Assembly: GCA_947503275.1 (NCBI GenBank)
Contig: CANNCZ010000001.1
Coordinates: forward strand, 558,001 to 622,000
Source of the DNA: an uncultured Erythrobacter sp.
Lineage (GTDB): Bacteria; Pseudomonadota; Alphaproteobacteria; Sphingomonadales; Sphingomonadaceae
Direction of reading: 5' to 3'
Length of the DNA stretch: 64,000 nucleotides
Position 1 is the first letter of the stretch. Every line of letters starts with the position of its first letter. The position numbers were made by a program, and so were the translations under genes. This document shows positions 56,799-64,000 of the stretch, in pieces. A model generated the notes under the pieces. It worked only from the letters and a program-made list of their open reading frames with translations, did no database searches and was not told the origin of the DNA.

Positions 56799-58754
56799 TT
56801 AAGGTAGGAACGTATCGACCGTGCGCGGACGGCCTGCTTCTTCGGGATACATGTGCGAATAGCTCACCGCATTGCCGATCACTCGCATCACGTAATAGCG
56901 CGTTTCGAAATTGGCCGGAATCTTCTCGATCCATTCAACCCAGTCGATCTCACCGCGGCGTGGATCGCCGTTCAGGCGCAGCCATTGCCGCACGCGGCCC
57001 GGTCCCGCATTATAGGATGCAATAGCAAGCGGATAGGCGCCGCCATACAGATCCATCCGCCGCGCAAAGTGTGCGTCGCCCAGCTGGATATTGTATTGCG
57101 GATCGCGGGTCAGATCGGCTCTGAGATAGCGGACGCCAAGAATGCCCGCTTCTTCACGCGCCGTGCTGGGCAAAAGCTGCATGATCCCGACCGCATTGGC
57201 GTGGCTTTCGCGGGTGCGGTCGAATTCGCTTTCCTGACGGCTGATCGCGTGCACCATAGTCCAATCATTGACGCGCGGTGTGGGATAGGTGGGAAAACCG
57301 ACGCGTTCAAAGCCCGAAATACCGTTTGCGCCCGCTTCCATTCCGACAACAACCGCCATTTCCGGCAGGCCAACTTCTGCGGCCAACTGGCTAACCATTG
57401 TGAGTTCTTGCGGGGTTTGAGCGCTTGAACCGATAGCTTGGAAGAACCGCCGCTCCGTCCGCCAGTCGCGGCGATTGGCGGCCATGGTGCGGATTGCGCG
57501 GGTGAGTGCGCTGTTTTCAAACTCGGCGCGTGTTGCTTGATCAATCTGCGGCTGTGGCAATTGCGCGAAATTGGGCATTTGGCGACCCAAAGCGTCGATC
57601 GAAAGCTGACCGTAATAGTAGTGCGGGTAAGCGGCAGCCATTTCAAAGTAGCGAACCGCATCAGCCTCTTGCCCAGCTTGGCGTGCTGCGCGGCCTGCCC
57701 AGTAAAAACCCTTTGATTTGGTCAATGGCGTGCGCGCGGCCAATCCATACCGTTGGAATAAGGGAGCGGCCTGACGTCCATCGCCCATCCTCCACAGCGC
57801 GTTGGTTCCACCCTTCCACATCAAGTCGGTGTACTTATCGCGAAGGGCAAAGGAGCCCTGAGAAATATCAGTGCCCGGCGCAAAGATATCGTCGATCCGG
57901 CTGGCGATGCGCACCGTGTTCGAGATATCGGCGGCGGTTGCCATGGCCAGCATATCCTCGACCATTTCGGACGGGGCAAAGGCGGGCGCTTTAAAAGTGG
58001 GGCGGTTGGCGAGCAGGCTGATCGCAGCACCATTTTGGCGGCGCGCACGATAGTAATTTACAAGGTTGAAGACATAGCCTGCATCTTGCTGCGCACCGTT
58101 AGGCACGGCAAGACCAGCAGCAGAAGGGGTCGATCCCCGCACCAACGCAATCCGCGCCATCGCGAGTGGTCGTTCCGCCGCGTCCACATTAATAAGATTG
58201 CGTTCTGCAGCCTCAGCCTCGCTCTGCCACAACAGCGCATCCATGCGTGCCGAGTGATCTTCGGCTGTGAAGTTCGAACCAAACAATCCCAACAAATAGG
58301 CCTCTGCCGGGCCGCTCATCTCACCGCCACGCCATGCCGCACGAGCCCAATCAAGCGCCTCTGGCCGCCCGGATGCGGCAAGCGACAGCGCATAACGCGC
58401 GCGCCCTTTATTGGTCAGCGGGGGGAGGGCGTCGAAGAAGTTGAGAATTTCAGCCTGCGATGGAGCCTCGGAATCGAGCGTATTTTCCGCCCGCATCCGC
58501 AAGATTTCGGTGCGCGGAAAATCCGGATAGGCCATGGCGAAGCCAGCATAGTCCGCAAACCGCATCGTCCGGCTTGCATGCAATTGCTCCCACCGCGAAA
58601 TCGCCGCGCCAATCTGGCTCGGCTGTTGTGCGACCATATTGCTGCGATTGTTAAACTGAGCCGATAAAGGTGTCGCAAGGGCACCGATTGAAGCAGCTGT
58701 TAGGGCAGCAATGGCGATGGGGCGGGAAAGCAATTTTTTGACCATGCTGGACAT
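56799..58754 (-). CDS. slt: Soluble lytic murein transglycosylase
   Basis: 651 residues; signal peptide (ends near LSAQF). Large N-terminal alpha-superhelical part (about 40-460) followed by the SLT domain: catalytic Glu in ISRQESEFDRTRESHANAVGIMQLLPSTA, then GDAHFARRMD and IASYNAGPGRVRQWL. Cleaves glycan strands with 1,6-anhydro ends. Start at 58754 (MSSMVKKLL) or at the second ATG 58745. A CtrA-like site lies 17 bases upstream. Confidence 0.93.
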   Translation of the reverse strand: MSSMVKKLLSRPIAIAALTAASIGALATPLSAQFNNRSNMVAQQPSQIGAAISRWEQLHASRTMRFADYAGFAMAYPDFPRTEILRMRAENTLDSEAPSQAEILNFFDALPPLTNKGRARYALSLAASGRPEALDWARAAWRGGEMSGPAEAYLLGLFGSNFTAEDHSARMDALLWQSEAEAAERNLINVDAAERPLAMARIALVRGSTPSAAGLAVPNGAQQDAGYVFNLVNYYRARRQNGAAISLLANRPTFKAPAFAPSEMVEDMLAMATAADISNTVRIASRIDDIFAPGTDISQGSFALRDKYTDLMWKGGTNALWRMGDGRQAAPLFQRYGLAARTPLTKSKGFYWAGRAARQAGQEADAVRYFEMAAAYPHYYYGQLSIDALGRQMPNFAQLPQPQIDQATRAEFENSALTRAIRTMAANRRDWRTERRFFQAIGSSAQTPQELTMVSQLAAEVGLPEMAVVVGMEAGANGISGFERVGFPTYPTPRVNDWTMVHAISRQESEFDRTRESHANAVGIMQLLPSTAREEAGILGVRYLRADLTRDPQYNIQLGDAHFARRMDLYGGAYPLAIASYNAGPGRVRQWLRLNGDPRRGEIDWVEWIEKIPANFETRYYVMRVIGNAVSYSHMYPEEAGRPRTVDTFLP

Positions 58755-58770
58755 TGTGCCAATCGGTTCC

Positions 58771-58786
58771 TTATCTGGCGCTTAAC
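58771..58786 (-). promoter_or_regulatory. CtrA-like site between slt and dapA
   Basis: TTAT-CTGGCGC-TTAAC, one mismatch to TTAA-N7-TTAAC, in the 98-base divergent spacer. Confidence 0.35.
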
Positions 58787-58852
58787 GAGAAGCTAGCGTG
58801 AACGATTTGTTCGTTTACACAGCAATTTATTGTCTGTGACAGGAAAAAAGCA

Positions 58853-59734
58853 ATGTTCAGCGGTTCTATTCCGGCTCTGGCGACTCCCTTATGCGACGGA
58901 TCGTTTGACGAGAGCGCTTTTCGTAAGCTCGTCGATTGGCAGATTGAAAATGGCAGCGCCGCTTTGGTGCCTTGCGGAACCACGGGCGAAGCATCGACCC
59001 TATCCAATGCAGAGCATCATCGGGTGGTTGAAGTGTGCATCGAACAGGCAGCAGGACGCGTGCCTGTGATCGCGGGCTGCGGCAGCAATGATACCCGCAA
59101 TGCCGAAATGCACATGGTCTTTGCTAAAAAGGCTGGTGCAGCGGCGGGGCTGTGCGTTGCACCCTATTACAACCGCCCGAGCCAAGCGGGCTTGATCGCG
59201 CATTTCAGCTATCTGGCGGAAAACTGTGATTTACCCATCGTGCTGTACAACGTGCCAAGTCGCACTGTCACCGACATCGAGGATGAGACGGTCGTTGCGC
59301 TGGTGCGCAAATATCCGGAGAAGATTGTCGCCATCAAAGATGCGAGCGGCGACCTATCGCGTGTTGCGGATCACCGCATGGGTATTGGGCGCGAATTCTG
59401 TCAGCTTTCGGGCAATGACGAATTGTGGCTGCCCCATTCCGCTGCTGGGGGCAGGGGGGCGATCTCTGTCACCGCCAATGTTGCCCCTGCTCTATGCGCA
59501 GAATTCCACGCAGCAATCGCGGCGAATGAACTGAAGAAAGCGCGCGAGCTCAATGACAAGCTGTTCCCGCTGCATTACGCGATGTTCTCAGATGCGAGCC
59601 CGGCGCCGGTGAAATATGCGCTTAGCCGCGTGCATGATTGGTTCTCGCCCGCCGTACGGTTGCCGATTGTCGAGGCAAGTGAGGCCTCACGCAAAGCAGT
59701 CGATGCCGCTTTGGAGCATGCTGGATTGGTCTAA
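58853..59734 (+). CDS. dapA: 4-hydroxy-tetrahydrodipicolinate synthase
   Basis: 293 residues. Schiff-base Lys162 in IVAIKDASGD, Tyr132 in VLYNVPSRT, GTTGEASTL (42-50) and PYYNRPSQ. Condenses pyruvate and aspartate semialdehyde in the lysine/diaminopimelate pathway, which feeds peptidoglycan synthesis. AGGAAAAAAGCA precedes the ATG. Confidence 0.96.
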   Translation: MFSGSIPALATPLCDGSFDESAFRKLVDWQIENGSAALVPCGTTGEASTLSNAEHHRVVEVCIEQAAGRVPVIAGCGSNDTRNAEMHMVFAKKAGAAAGLCVAPYYNRPSQAGLIAHFSYLAENCDLPIVLYNVPSRTVTDIEDETVVALVRKYPEKIVAIKDASGDLSRVADHRMGIGREFCQLSGNDELWLPHSAAGGRGAISVTANVAPALCAEFHAAIAANELKKARELNDKLFPLHYAMFSDASPAPVKYALSRVHDWFSPAVRLPIVEASEASRKAVDAALEHAGLV

Positions 59735-59765
59735 ATCGTCGCGAGTGATAGCTTGCAGAATGGAC

Positions 59766-60602
59766 TTAGTCGCGCGCCCAATTGCTACCGTCGTCATCTT
59801 CGGGTTCACGGAAACCCTCGCCAGGTTTATGGCGCGGGCCAGTCCTATCGGAATCGACGCTCTTGAAACGCCTTGGTAGTTCACCGGGCTTTTGCTGAAA
59901 TCGATGAGAAGCCTCGTAGTAGCCCACAGGTGACCTCAATTGAGCTGCTACAGCAGCCTTAACTCGCCGAGTGGCGGCAGAATTCCTGCCCACTCGCTCT
60001 TCGATTCGATCAAGCGTATCGCGACCATAAATTTGCGCCAGATCATCGTCTGATCTTGCGAATGGACGTCGTTGCAAAACTGACACCACATATTCCGTTG
60101 CGAGCACTTCAAAGATCGGTTCTAAGCGGGCTAAATCACCGGGTAAAACCTCGCCGCTATCGCTTAGCCAATCACGATCAAATTTGACTATAACATCGAC
60201 CGTCGACCGAGATTCTGTGATCGGCGCAATGTGCACCTCAATCGTCGCAACACTGTCTCCGTTGAATGATACTCGCATTTCAACGGTGTCGTCATCGACC
60301 ACTTGGGTTGTCGAACTCAACAGATTCAACTCTTCGATTGGTTCGATCATGCTCGACCTTTGGCGGAAGCCAGATACCTTGTCTCTTTGCTGACGATCCA
60401 GACTCAGAAGGGCTGATTTGATGGAGAAGTTTGAAATCGACTTGCGGACGTATCCCGCATTCAGATCGACGGCTTGCGGCGCGATGTAGTCTTCGTGTTG
60501 CGCGCCAAGGGCTCCTGCAAATGTGCTGGGGAAAGCAATGGCTGTCGCACCTGCTGCACCGCCGATTGCGACGATACCGAATGCTATTGAGGTGAGTTTC
60601 AT
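59766..60602 (-). CDS. Exported or membrane-anchored protein of unknown function
   Basis: 278 residues from the ATG at 60602. N-terminal hydrophobic segment (IAFGIVAIGGAAGATAIAFP, about 6-25) could be a signal peptide or anchor. The rest is hydrophilic and charged, with a middle part of alternating strands (VEMRVSFNGDSVATIEVHIAP) and a basic/acidic tail (KPGEGFREPEDDDG). No domain recognised. Somewhat AT-richer than neighbours. Confidence 0.68.
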   Translation of the reverse strand: MKLTSIAFGIVAIGGAAGATAIAFPSTFAGALGAQHEDYIAPQAVDLNAGYVRKSISNFSIKSALLSLDRQQRDKVSGFRQRSSMIEPIEELNLLSSTTQVVDDDTVEMRVSFNGDSVATIEVHIAPITESRSTVDVIVKFDRDWLSDSGEVLPGDLARLEPIFEVLATEYVVSVLQRRPFARSDDDLAQIYGRDTLDRIEERVGRNSAATRRVKAAVAAQLRSPVGYYEASHRFQQKPGELPRRFKSVDSDRTGPRHKPGEGFREPEDDDGSNWARD

Positions 60603-60741
60603 AGTCTCCAGATTAATGGCCCGACCGTTAAAACGGATTAAACTGCATCTTTGAAAGAGCGGGCTGCACGATCCGGGAGCATACAAGTCAGTTCCGTACC
60701 TCTTTGCTAATTGCGCAAACCCTCCTATCTGCCCAACCACT

Positions 60742-61224
60742 ATGGCCCGTCCCAAACCAGAAACTTTCGATAAGCAAAGAACCGTTGCGGAAAATCGCCG
60801 TGCGCGGTTTGACTATCATATTGAGGACAAATTCGAAGCCGGGCTCGCTTTGCAGGGGACCGAGGTGAAGGCCTTGCGTGCAGGTGAGGCGACAATTGCG
60901 GAAAGCTATGCCGAGGTTCGCGATGGAGAGGTCTGGCTAGTCAACGCCAACATCCCCGAATACAGCCATGGCAATCGCTTGAACCACGAACCGCGCCGAC
61001 CGCGCAAATTGTTGCTGAACACGCGCGAGATCGGAAAATTGTTCGGCGCGGTGGAGCGCAAAGGTATGACGCTCGTGCCGCTATCGGTCTATTTCAACAA
61101 GACCGGGCGTGCGAAAGTAGAACTGGCCTTAGCCAAGGGTAAGCAAGCGCATGACAAACGTGCGAGCACCAAAGATCGCGACTGGAAACGCGACAAAGCT
61201 CGATTGATGCGCGACAAGGGCTAG
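60742..61224 (+). CDS. smpB: SsrA-binding protein
   Basis: 160 residues. Binds tmRNA for trans-translation. [29 protein letters not shown] and the [19 protein letters not shown] block are typical; the C-terminal basic tail ends with [12 protein letters not shown]. The smpB gene often follows dapA in alphaproteobacteria; here an unknown minus-strand gene lies between. Confidence 0.97.
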   Translation: MARPKPETFDKQRTVAENRRARFDYHIEDKFEAGLALQGTEVKALRAGEATIAESYAEVRDGEVWLVNANIPEYSHGNRLNHEPRRPRKLLLNTREIGKLFGAVERKGMTLVPLSVYFNKTGRAKVELALAKGKQAHDKRASTKDRDWKRDKARLMRDKG

Positions 61225-61418
61225 GCCGTTTTAGAGGCGCGAGCGAAAACTGCGCTAGCTTACCAATTTTAACATTGCGACTTGGTAGGTTCACCCACTG
61301 GTCACGCGGCAATCATTACCCATATGATCATTCATGGTGGTCACTTTGTCCTCTTGCTGGTTTTTGACAGAACAACGCTTGTGTTTGCACATAGCGCCGC
61401 GCAGACACGCGTTCTGAT

Positions 61419-62021
61419 ATGGCTAGCAACCACTCCTCCGGCCCGCGCAATAAGAATACGTGGGGCGCAGATTTCCTGCGCAAACACATGCCTAAGCGTG
61501 AGGAGATGGCGCGCAACAAATACTTGGCGCCGATTGCACACCGTTTTCTCTCGCCGGAATTGTGGCGTTTTACCCGCCGGTCCGTTCCGCGCGGAGTGGC
61601 GTTGGGTCTGTTCGCTGCGTTTATTATTCCCGTAGGGCAGATTTTTCTGGCGGCGTTCTTGGCTCTGCCAGCACGAGCCAATGTTCCGCTCGCCGCACTA
61701 GTTACCTTCATCACCAACCCATTCACTATCGCATTCTGGGCCGTGGTTGCAAACCGTGTGGGGCAGTTCATCCTGCGCATCGACGCGGCGACTTCGGGTG
61801 TTGCAAATGAGCAATTGCAAAGCGGTGATTGGCAATGGGTGATTGACGCGTTTGAAGTTGCCGGCGTTACGGTCGTTGGCTTTTTTGTGCTTGCTGTGAT
61901 TGCCTCATCGATCGGATATCTGCTCGCCAGTGCCGTTTGGCGCGTGATTATCGCACGTAAGCGGGCAAAACGGCTCAAACGGATGACGGACCGCCTCGAC
62001 CACAGGCTTGGCTCGCAGTAG
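61419..62021 (+). CDS. DUF2062 membrane protein
   Basis: 200 residues with three hydrophobic segments (about 58-85, 85-110 and 150-172). The core RGVALGLFAAFIIPVGQIFLAA plus FITNPFTIAFWAV fits DUF2062. Basic N- and C-terminal tails. Located between smpB and cckA, 47 bases from cckA. Confidence 0.88.
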   Translation: MASNHSSGPRNKNTWGADFLRKHMPKREEMARNKYLAPIAHRFLSPELWRFTRRSVPRGVALGLFAAFIIPVGQIFLAAFLALPARANVPLAALVTFITNPFTIAFWAVVANRVGQFILRIDAATSGVANEQLQSGDWQWVIDAFEVAGVTVVGFFVLAVIASSIGYLLASAVWRVIIARKRAKRLKRMTDRLDHRLGSQ

Positions 62022-62068
62022 TCTTGCAAACTGAATGAGCAATCGAGCTCATAAAACGGTAAAGACTA

Positions 62069-64000
62069 ATGGCGCGCGCGGACACTGTAATCACGGCAAT
62101 CGAAACCACTCAGGTAGAGCCAAAGGGCGCGCTGGCATCTAGCACGTCAATGCTGGCGGGAGTGGCTATTGCCTTGCTGCTGAGCGCGGCCGCCGTGTTC
62201 CTAGTGACCGGTGATTGGGCCATCACCGCCGCATATGCTGCCGGGCTGTGTGTGCTGCTGATGGGTGTATTCGTGTTCGATCAATTGGACACGAAAATCG
62301 CCGATGCCGAAATAGCCGCTCCCGATTGGTCGGTAACAGTTGCCGCGATTGAAGCGGATGGTGAGGCAATTGCGATCACTGATAGAGCCAACCGCATGGT
62401 TTGCGCCAACAGCGCATTCATCAAAGCCTTTGGCTCTAACAGCGCGCCGCCTTCGCTCCCAATGGACAGGGCCGCGTTAGAGGCTGTCACACGCTTGGCG
62501 CGCGAGACGTGGCGCGATGGTACTGGTGCACTGGAATCAGTCGAGGATCAAAAGGCACGCGATTGGAGCGTCAGAGCCAACCGGGCCGGGCGGGGTGACG
62601 ATCATCTGATCTGGCGCTTTACCCGCAACGTGGATGCGGTGGTGGATGCCTTATCCGATATCGATCTGTCGGGCCCGTTCGGCCTTATGCTCAGCCGCGC
62701 CGGGATTGAGGCCGCAATGACAGGCCCGGACGGCACCATCCGCAATTGCAACCCCGGTTTTGCGGAGCGTTCATCGGGTGATGGGACCGCAACACTGGCG
62801 GGACAGGACTTTGCAAGCCTGCTGCGTGCCGATGACCGCGACCGGATATTCTTCGCAAGGGAAGGGCGCGCGGGCACCCCGCAAACTCTGATCGATGTGC
62901 CTTTGTCTGAGCCATCGCAAGCGGGCACGCCGCCAGGCCCCGATGATGGTCTGGCCATGATGTTATTGATTGATAGCGGCGTGGGCATTGGAAGCGGCTG
63001 GGACGGCACTTCTCAGGCAGGCGTCGCTCAGCTTGAAGCGCTATTGGCGCAATTGCCGTTGGGTCTTGCGATGACAGATCGTGATGGACGCTTCCTGTTT
63101 GGCAATGACGCATTCTTGCGCTCCATCGGGAGAGAAGACCGGGGCATTCCCGCGTTCCCCACCGACCTTGTTGTACGCGAGGACAAGGCAGCGCTCTCCG
63201 ATGCCGTCCGTCGCCACGGACGCGGTCCTGCCTCAAGCGGCGATATGGCCGTGCGCCTGACGCATCAGCCAGACGAACCTGTCTCCATGGGCCTTGCCGG
63301 AGTGCGGGGGCTGGGTGAGGCATCAGTGCTGCTCAGCCTTGCCGATTCCTCGGAGCAGACGCAGCTAAAACGACAAGTTGCCCAAGCGACCAAAATGCAA
63401 GCCGTGGGGCAGCTCGCAGGGGGTGTTGCGCATGACTTTAACAATGTGCTGACGGCGATTATTGGCACATGCGACCTTATGCTGCTGCGCCATACGCCGG
63501 GTGACAGTGACTATGATGACATTCAGCAGATCCGAGCCAACTCCAACCGTGCGGCCTCGCTAACCCGGCAATTGCTAGCCTTTTCGCGCCAGCAAACCTT
63601 GCGGCCGGAGATCCTGCAATTGCCCGATGTTGTGAGTGAGGTCAGTCCGCTCATCAAACGGTTGCTGGGTGAAAAGATCGCATATTATGTGCAGCATGAC
63701 CGCAATCTGGGGGCCGTGCGCGCCGATCCTCAACAGCTCGAGCAAGTGATCATGAACCTGGCTGTAAACGCGCGCGATGCTATCAACATGAGCGGCGCGC
63801 GCGCGGTGGCGAAAGGAACAAAAGGGCAGGGCCGCATCTCGCTCCTCACCCGCAGCATTCCATCCAGCGAAGTGGTCAAACTGGGCTCCGAAGTCCTTCC
63901 TGCGGCTGATTACACAGTGCTCATTATGCAGGATAATGGCGGCGGCATTCCGACAGAAGTGCTGCCCAAATTGTTCGAACCGTTCTTCACGACAAAGGAG
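62069..64000 (+). CDS. cckA: Cell-cycle hybrid histidine kinase CckA (partial, 3' end outside window)
   Basis: 644 codons visible from the ATG at 62069, open at the window end. Two N-terminal membrane helices (about 29-48 and 51-70), two PAS-like regions (about 80-260 and 325-430), then the DHp domain with H-box VGQLAGGVAHDFNN (phospho-acceptor His455) and QLLAFSRQQTL, and the ATPase N-box MNLAVNARDAI and G-box DNGGGIP. CckA drives the CtrA phosphorelay; the receiver domain would follow off the window. Confidence 0.93.
   Translation, partial: MARADTVITAIETTQVEPKGALASSTSMLAGVAIALLLSAAAVFLVTGDWAITAAYAAGLCVLLMGVFVFDQLDTKIADAEIAAPDWSVTVAAIEADGEAIAITDRANRMVCANSAFIKAFGSNSAPPSLPMDRAALEAVTRLARETWRDGTGALESVEDQKARDWSVRANRAGRGDDHLIWRFTRNVDAVVDALSDIDLSGPFGLMLSRAGIEAAMTGPDGTIRNCNPGFAERSSGDGTATLAGQDFASLLRADDRDRIFFAREGRAGTPQTLIDVPLSEPSQAGTPPGPDDGLAMMLLIDSGVGIGSGWDGTSQAGVAQLEALLAQLPLGLAMTDRDGRFLFGNDAFLRSIGREDRGIPAFPTDLVVREDKAALSDAVRRHGRGPASSGDMAVRLTHQPDEPVSMGLAGVRGLGEASVLLSLADSSEQTQLKRQVAQATKMQAVGQLAGGVAHDFNNVLTAIIGTCDLMLLRHTPGDSDYDDIQQIRANSNRAASLTRQLLAFSRQQTLRPEILQLPDVVSEVSPLIKRLLGEKIAYYVQHDRNLGAVRADPQQLEQVIMNLAVNARDAINMSGARAVAKGTKGQGRISLLTRSIPSSEVVKLGSEVLPAADYTVLIMQDNGGGIPTEVLPKLFEPFFTTKE

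Overview
The window looks like chromosomal DNA of an alphaproteobacterium of the order Sphingomonadales, most likely a member of the Erythrobacteraceae. This placement is my inference. It rests on the gene order of the ribosomal spc/alpha block, the mdh-sucD-sucA-sucB-lpdA block, a CckA-type hybrid kinase, LexA boxes of the alphaproteobacterial GAAC-N7-GAAC type and the general look of the proteins. GC is high throughout except in two AT-richer stretches (about 37.2-39.3 kb and 41.2-41.95 kb).

Layout. 0.1-6.5 kb (+): rplO, secY, adk, an exported SRPBCC-domain protein, rpsM, rpsK, rpoA and rplQ, closed by a strong terminator. 6.6-9.7 kb (+): an exported serine hydrolase and two related Arg/Gly-rich exported proteins. 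9.6-14.3 kb (-): TRIC/UPF0126 channel, PepSY-type membrane protein, amidase, epimerase-like protein and a short membrane protein with SEDS (FtsW/RodA)-like motifs. 14.3-23.9 kb (-): TCA-cycle block, with four small membrane or exported proteins between mdh and sucD and no sucC. 24.1-28.3 kb (-): GGDEF/EAL protein, small hypothetical protein and a SleB-type cell wall hydrolase. 28.4-32.3 kb (+): BtuFCD-like ABC importer and a sulfotransferase-like protein. 32.4-34.1 kb (-): lipoprotein and small exported protein. 34.3-37.2 kb (+): uvrA. 37.2-39.1 kb (-): a two-gene ADP-ribosylation module (macrodomain protein plus DarT-like toxin). 39.5-43.2 kb: lipoprotein, RlpA, a 1-kb gene-free tract and argG. 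43.4-51.6 kb: acyltransferase, two CFA synthases, a Mo-oxidoreductase/cytochrome b/SDR operon, PhzF and a glycine-zipper protein. 51.8-58.8 kb (-): MOSC, methyltransferase, ClpP-like exported protein, rlmN, IalB-like, greB and a soluble lytic transglycosylase. 58.9-64 kb: dapA, smpB, a DUF2062 protein and the first 644 codons of cckA.

The most notable item is the DarTG-like module at 37237-39115. The macrodomain (antitoxin-type) gene comes first, the reverse of the canonical order, and it overlaps the DarT-like gene. The DarT-like protein carries an extra C-terminal region of about 100 residues. The module lies 17 bp from the 3' end of uvrA. Its upstream region contains a perfect alphaproteobacterial LexA box (GAACATAACAAGAAC, 39208-39222), and uvrA has its own perfect box (GAACATTTCCGGAAC, 34281-34295). 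This suggests an SOS-coupled DNA ADP-ribosylation system next to a repair gene whose pathway is known to process such lesions in E. coli.

Other items worth a second look are the SEDS-like short membrane protein, the four-gene cassette in the TCA operon, three CtrA-like sites, an exactly 10-bp-phased GATTTT repeat and the gene-free tract at 40948-42016.
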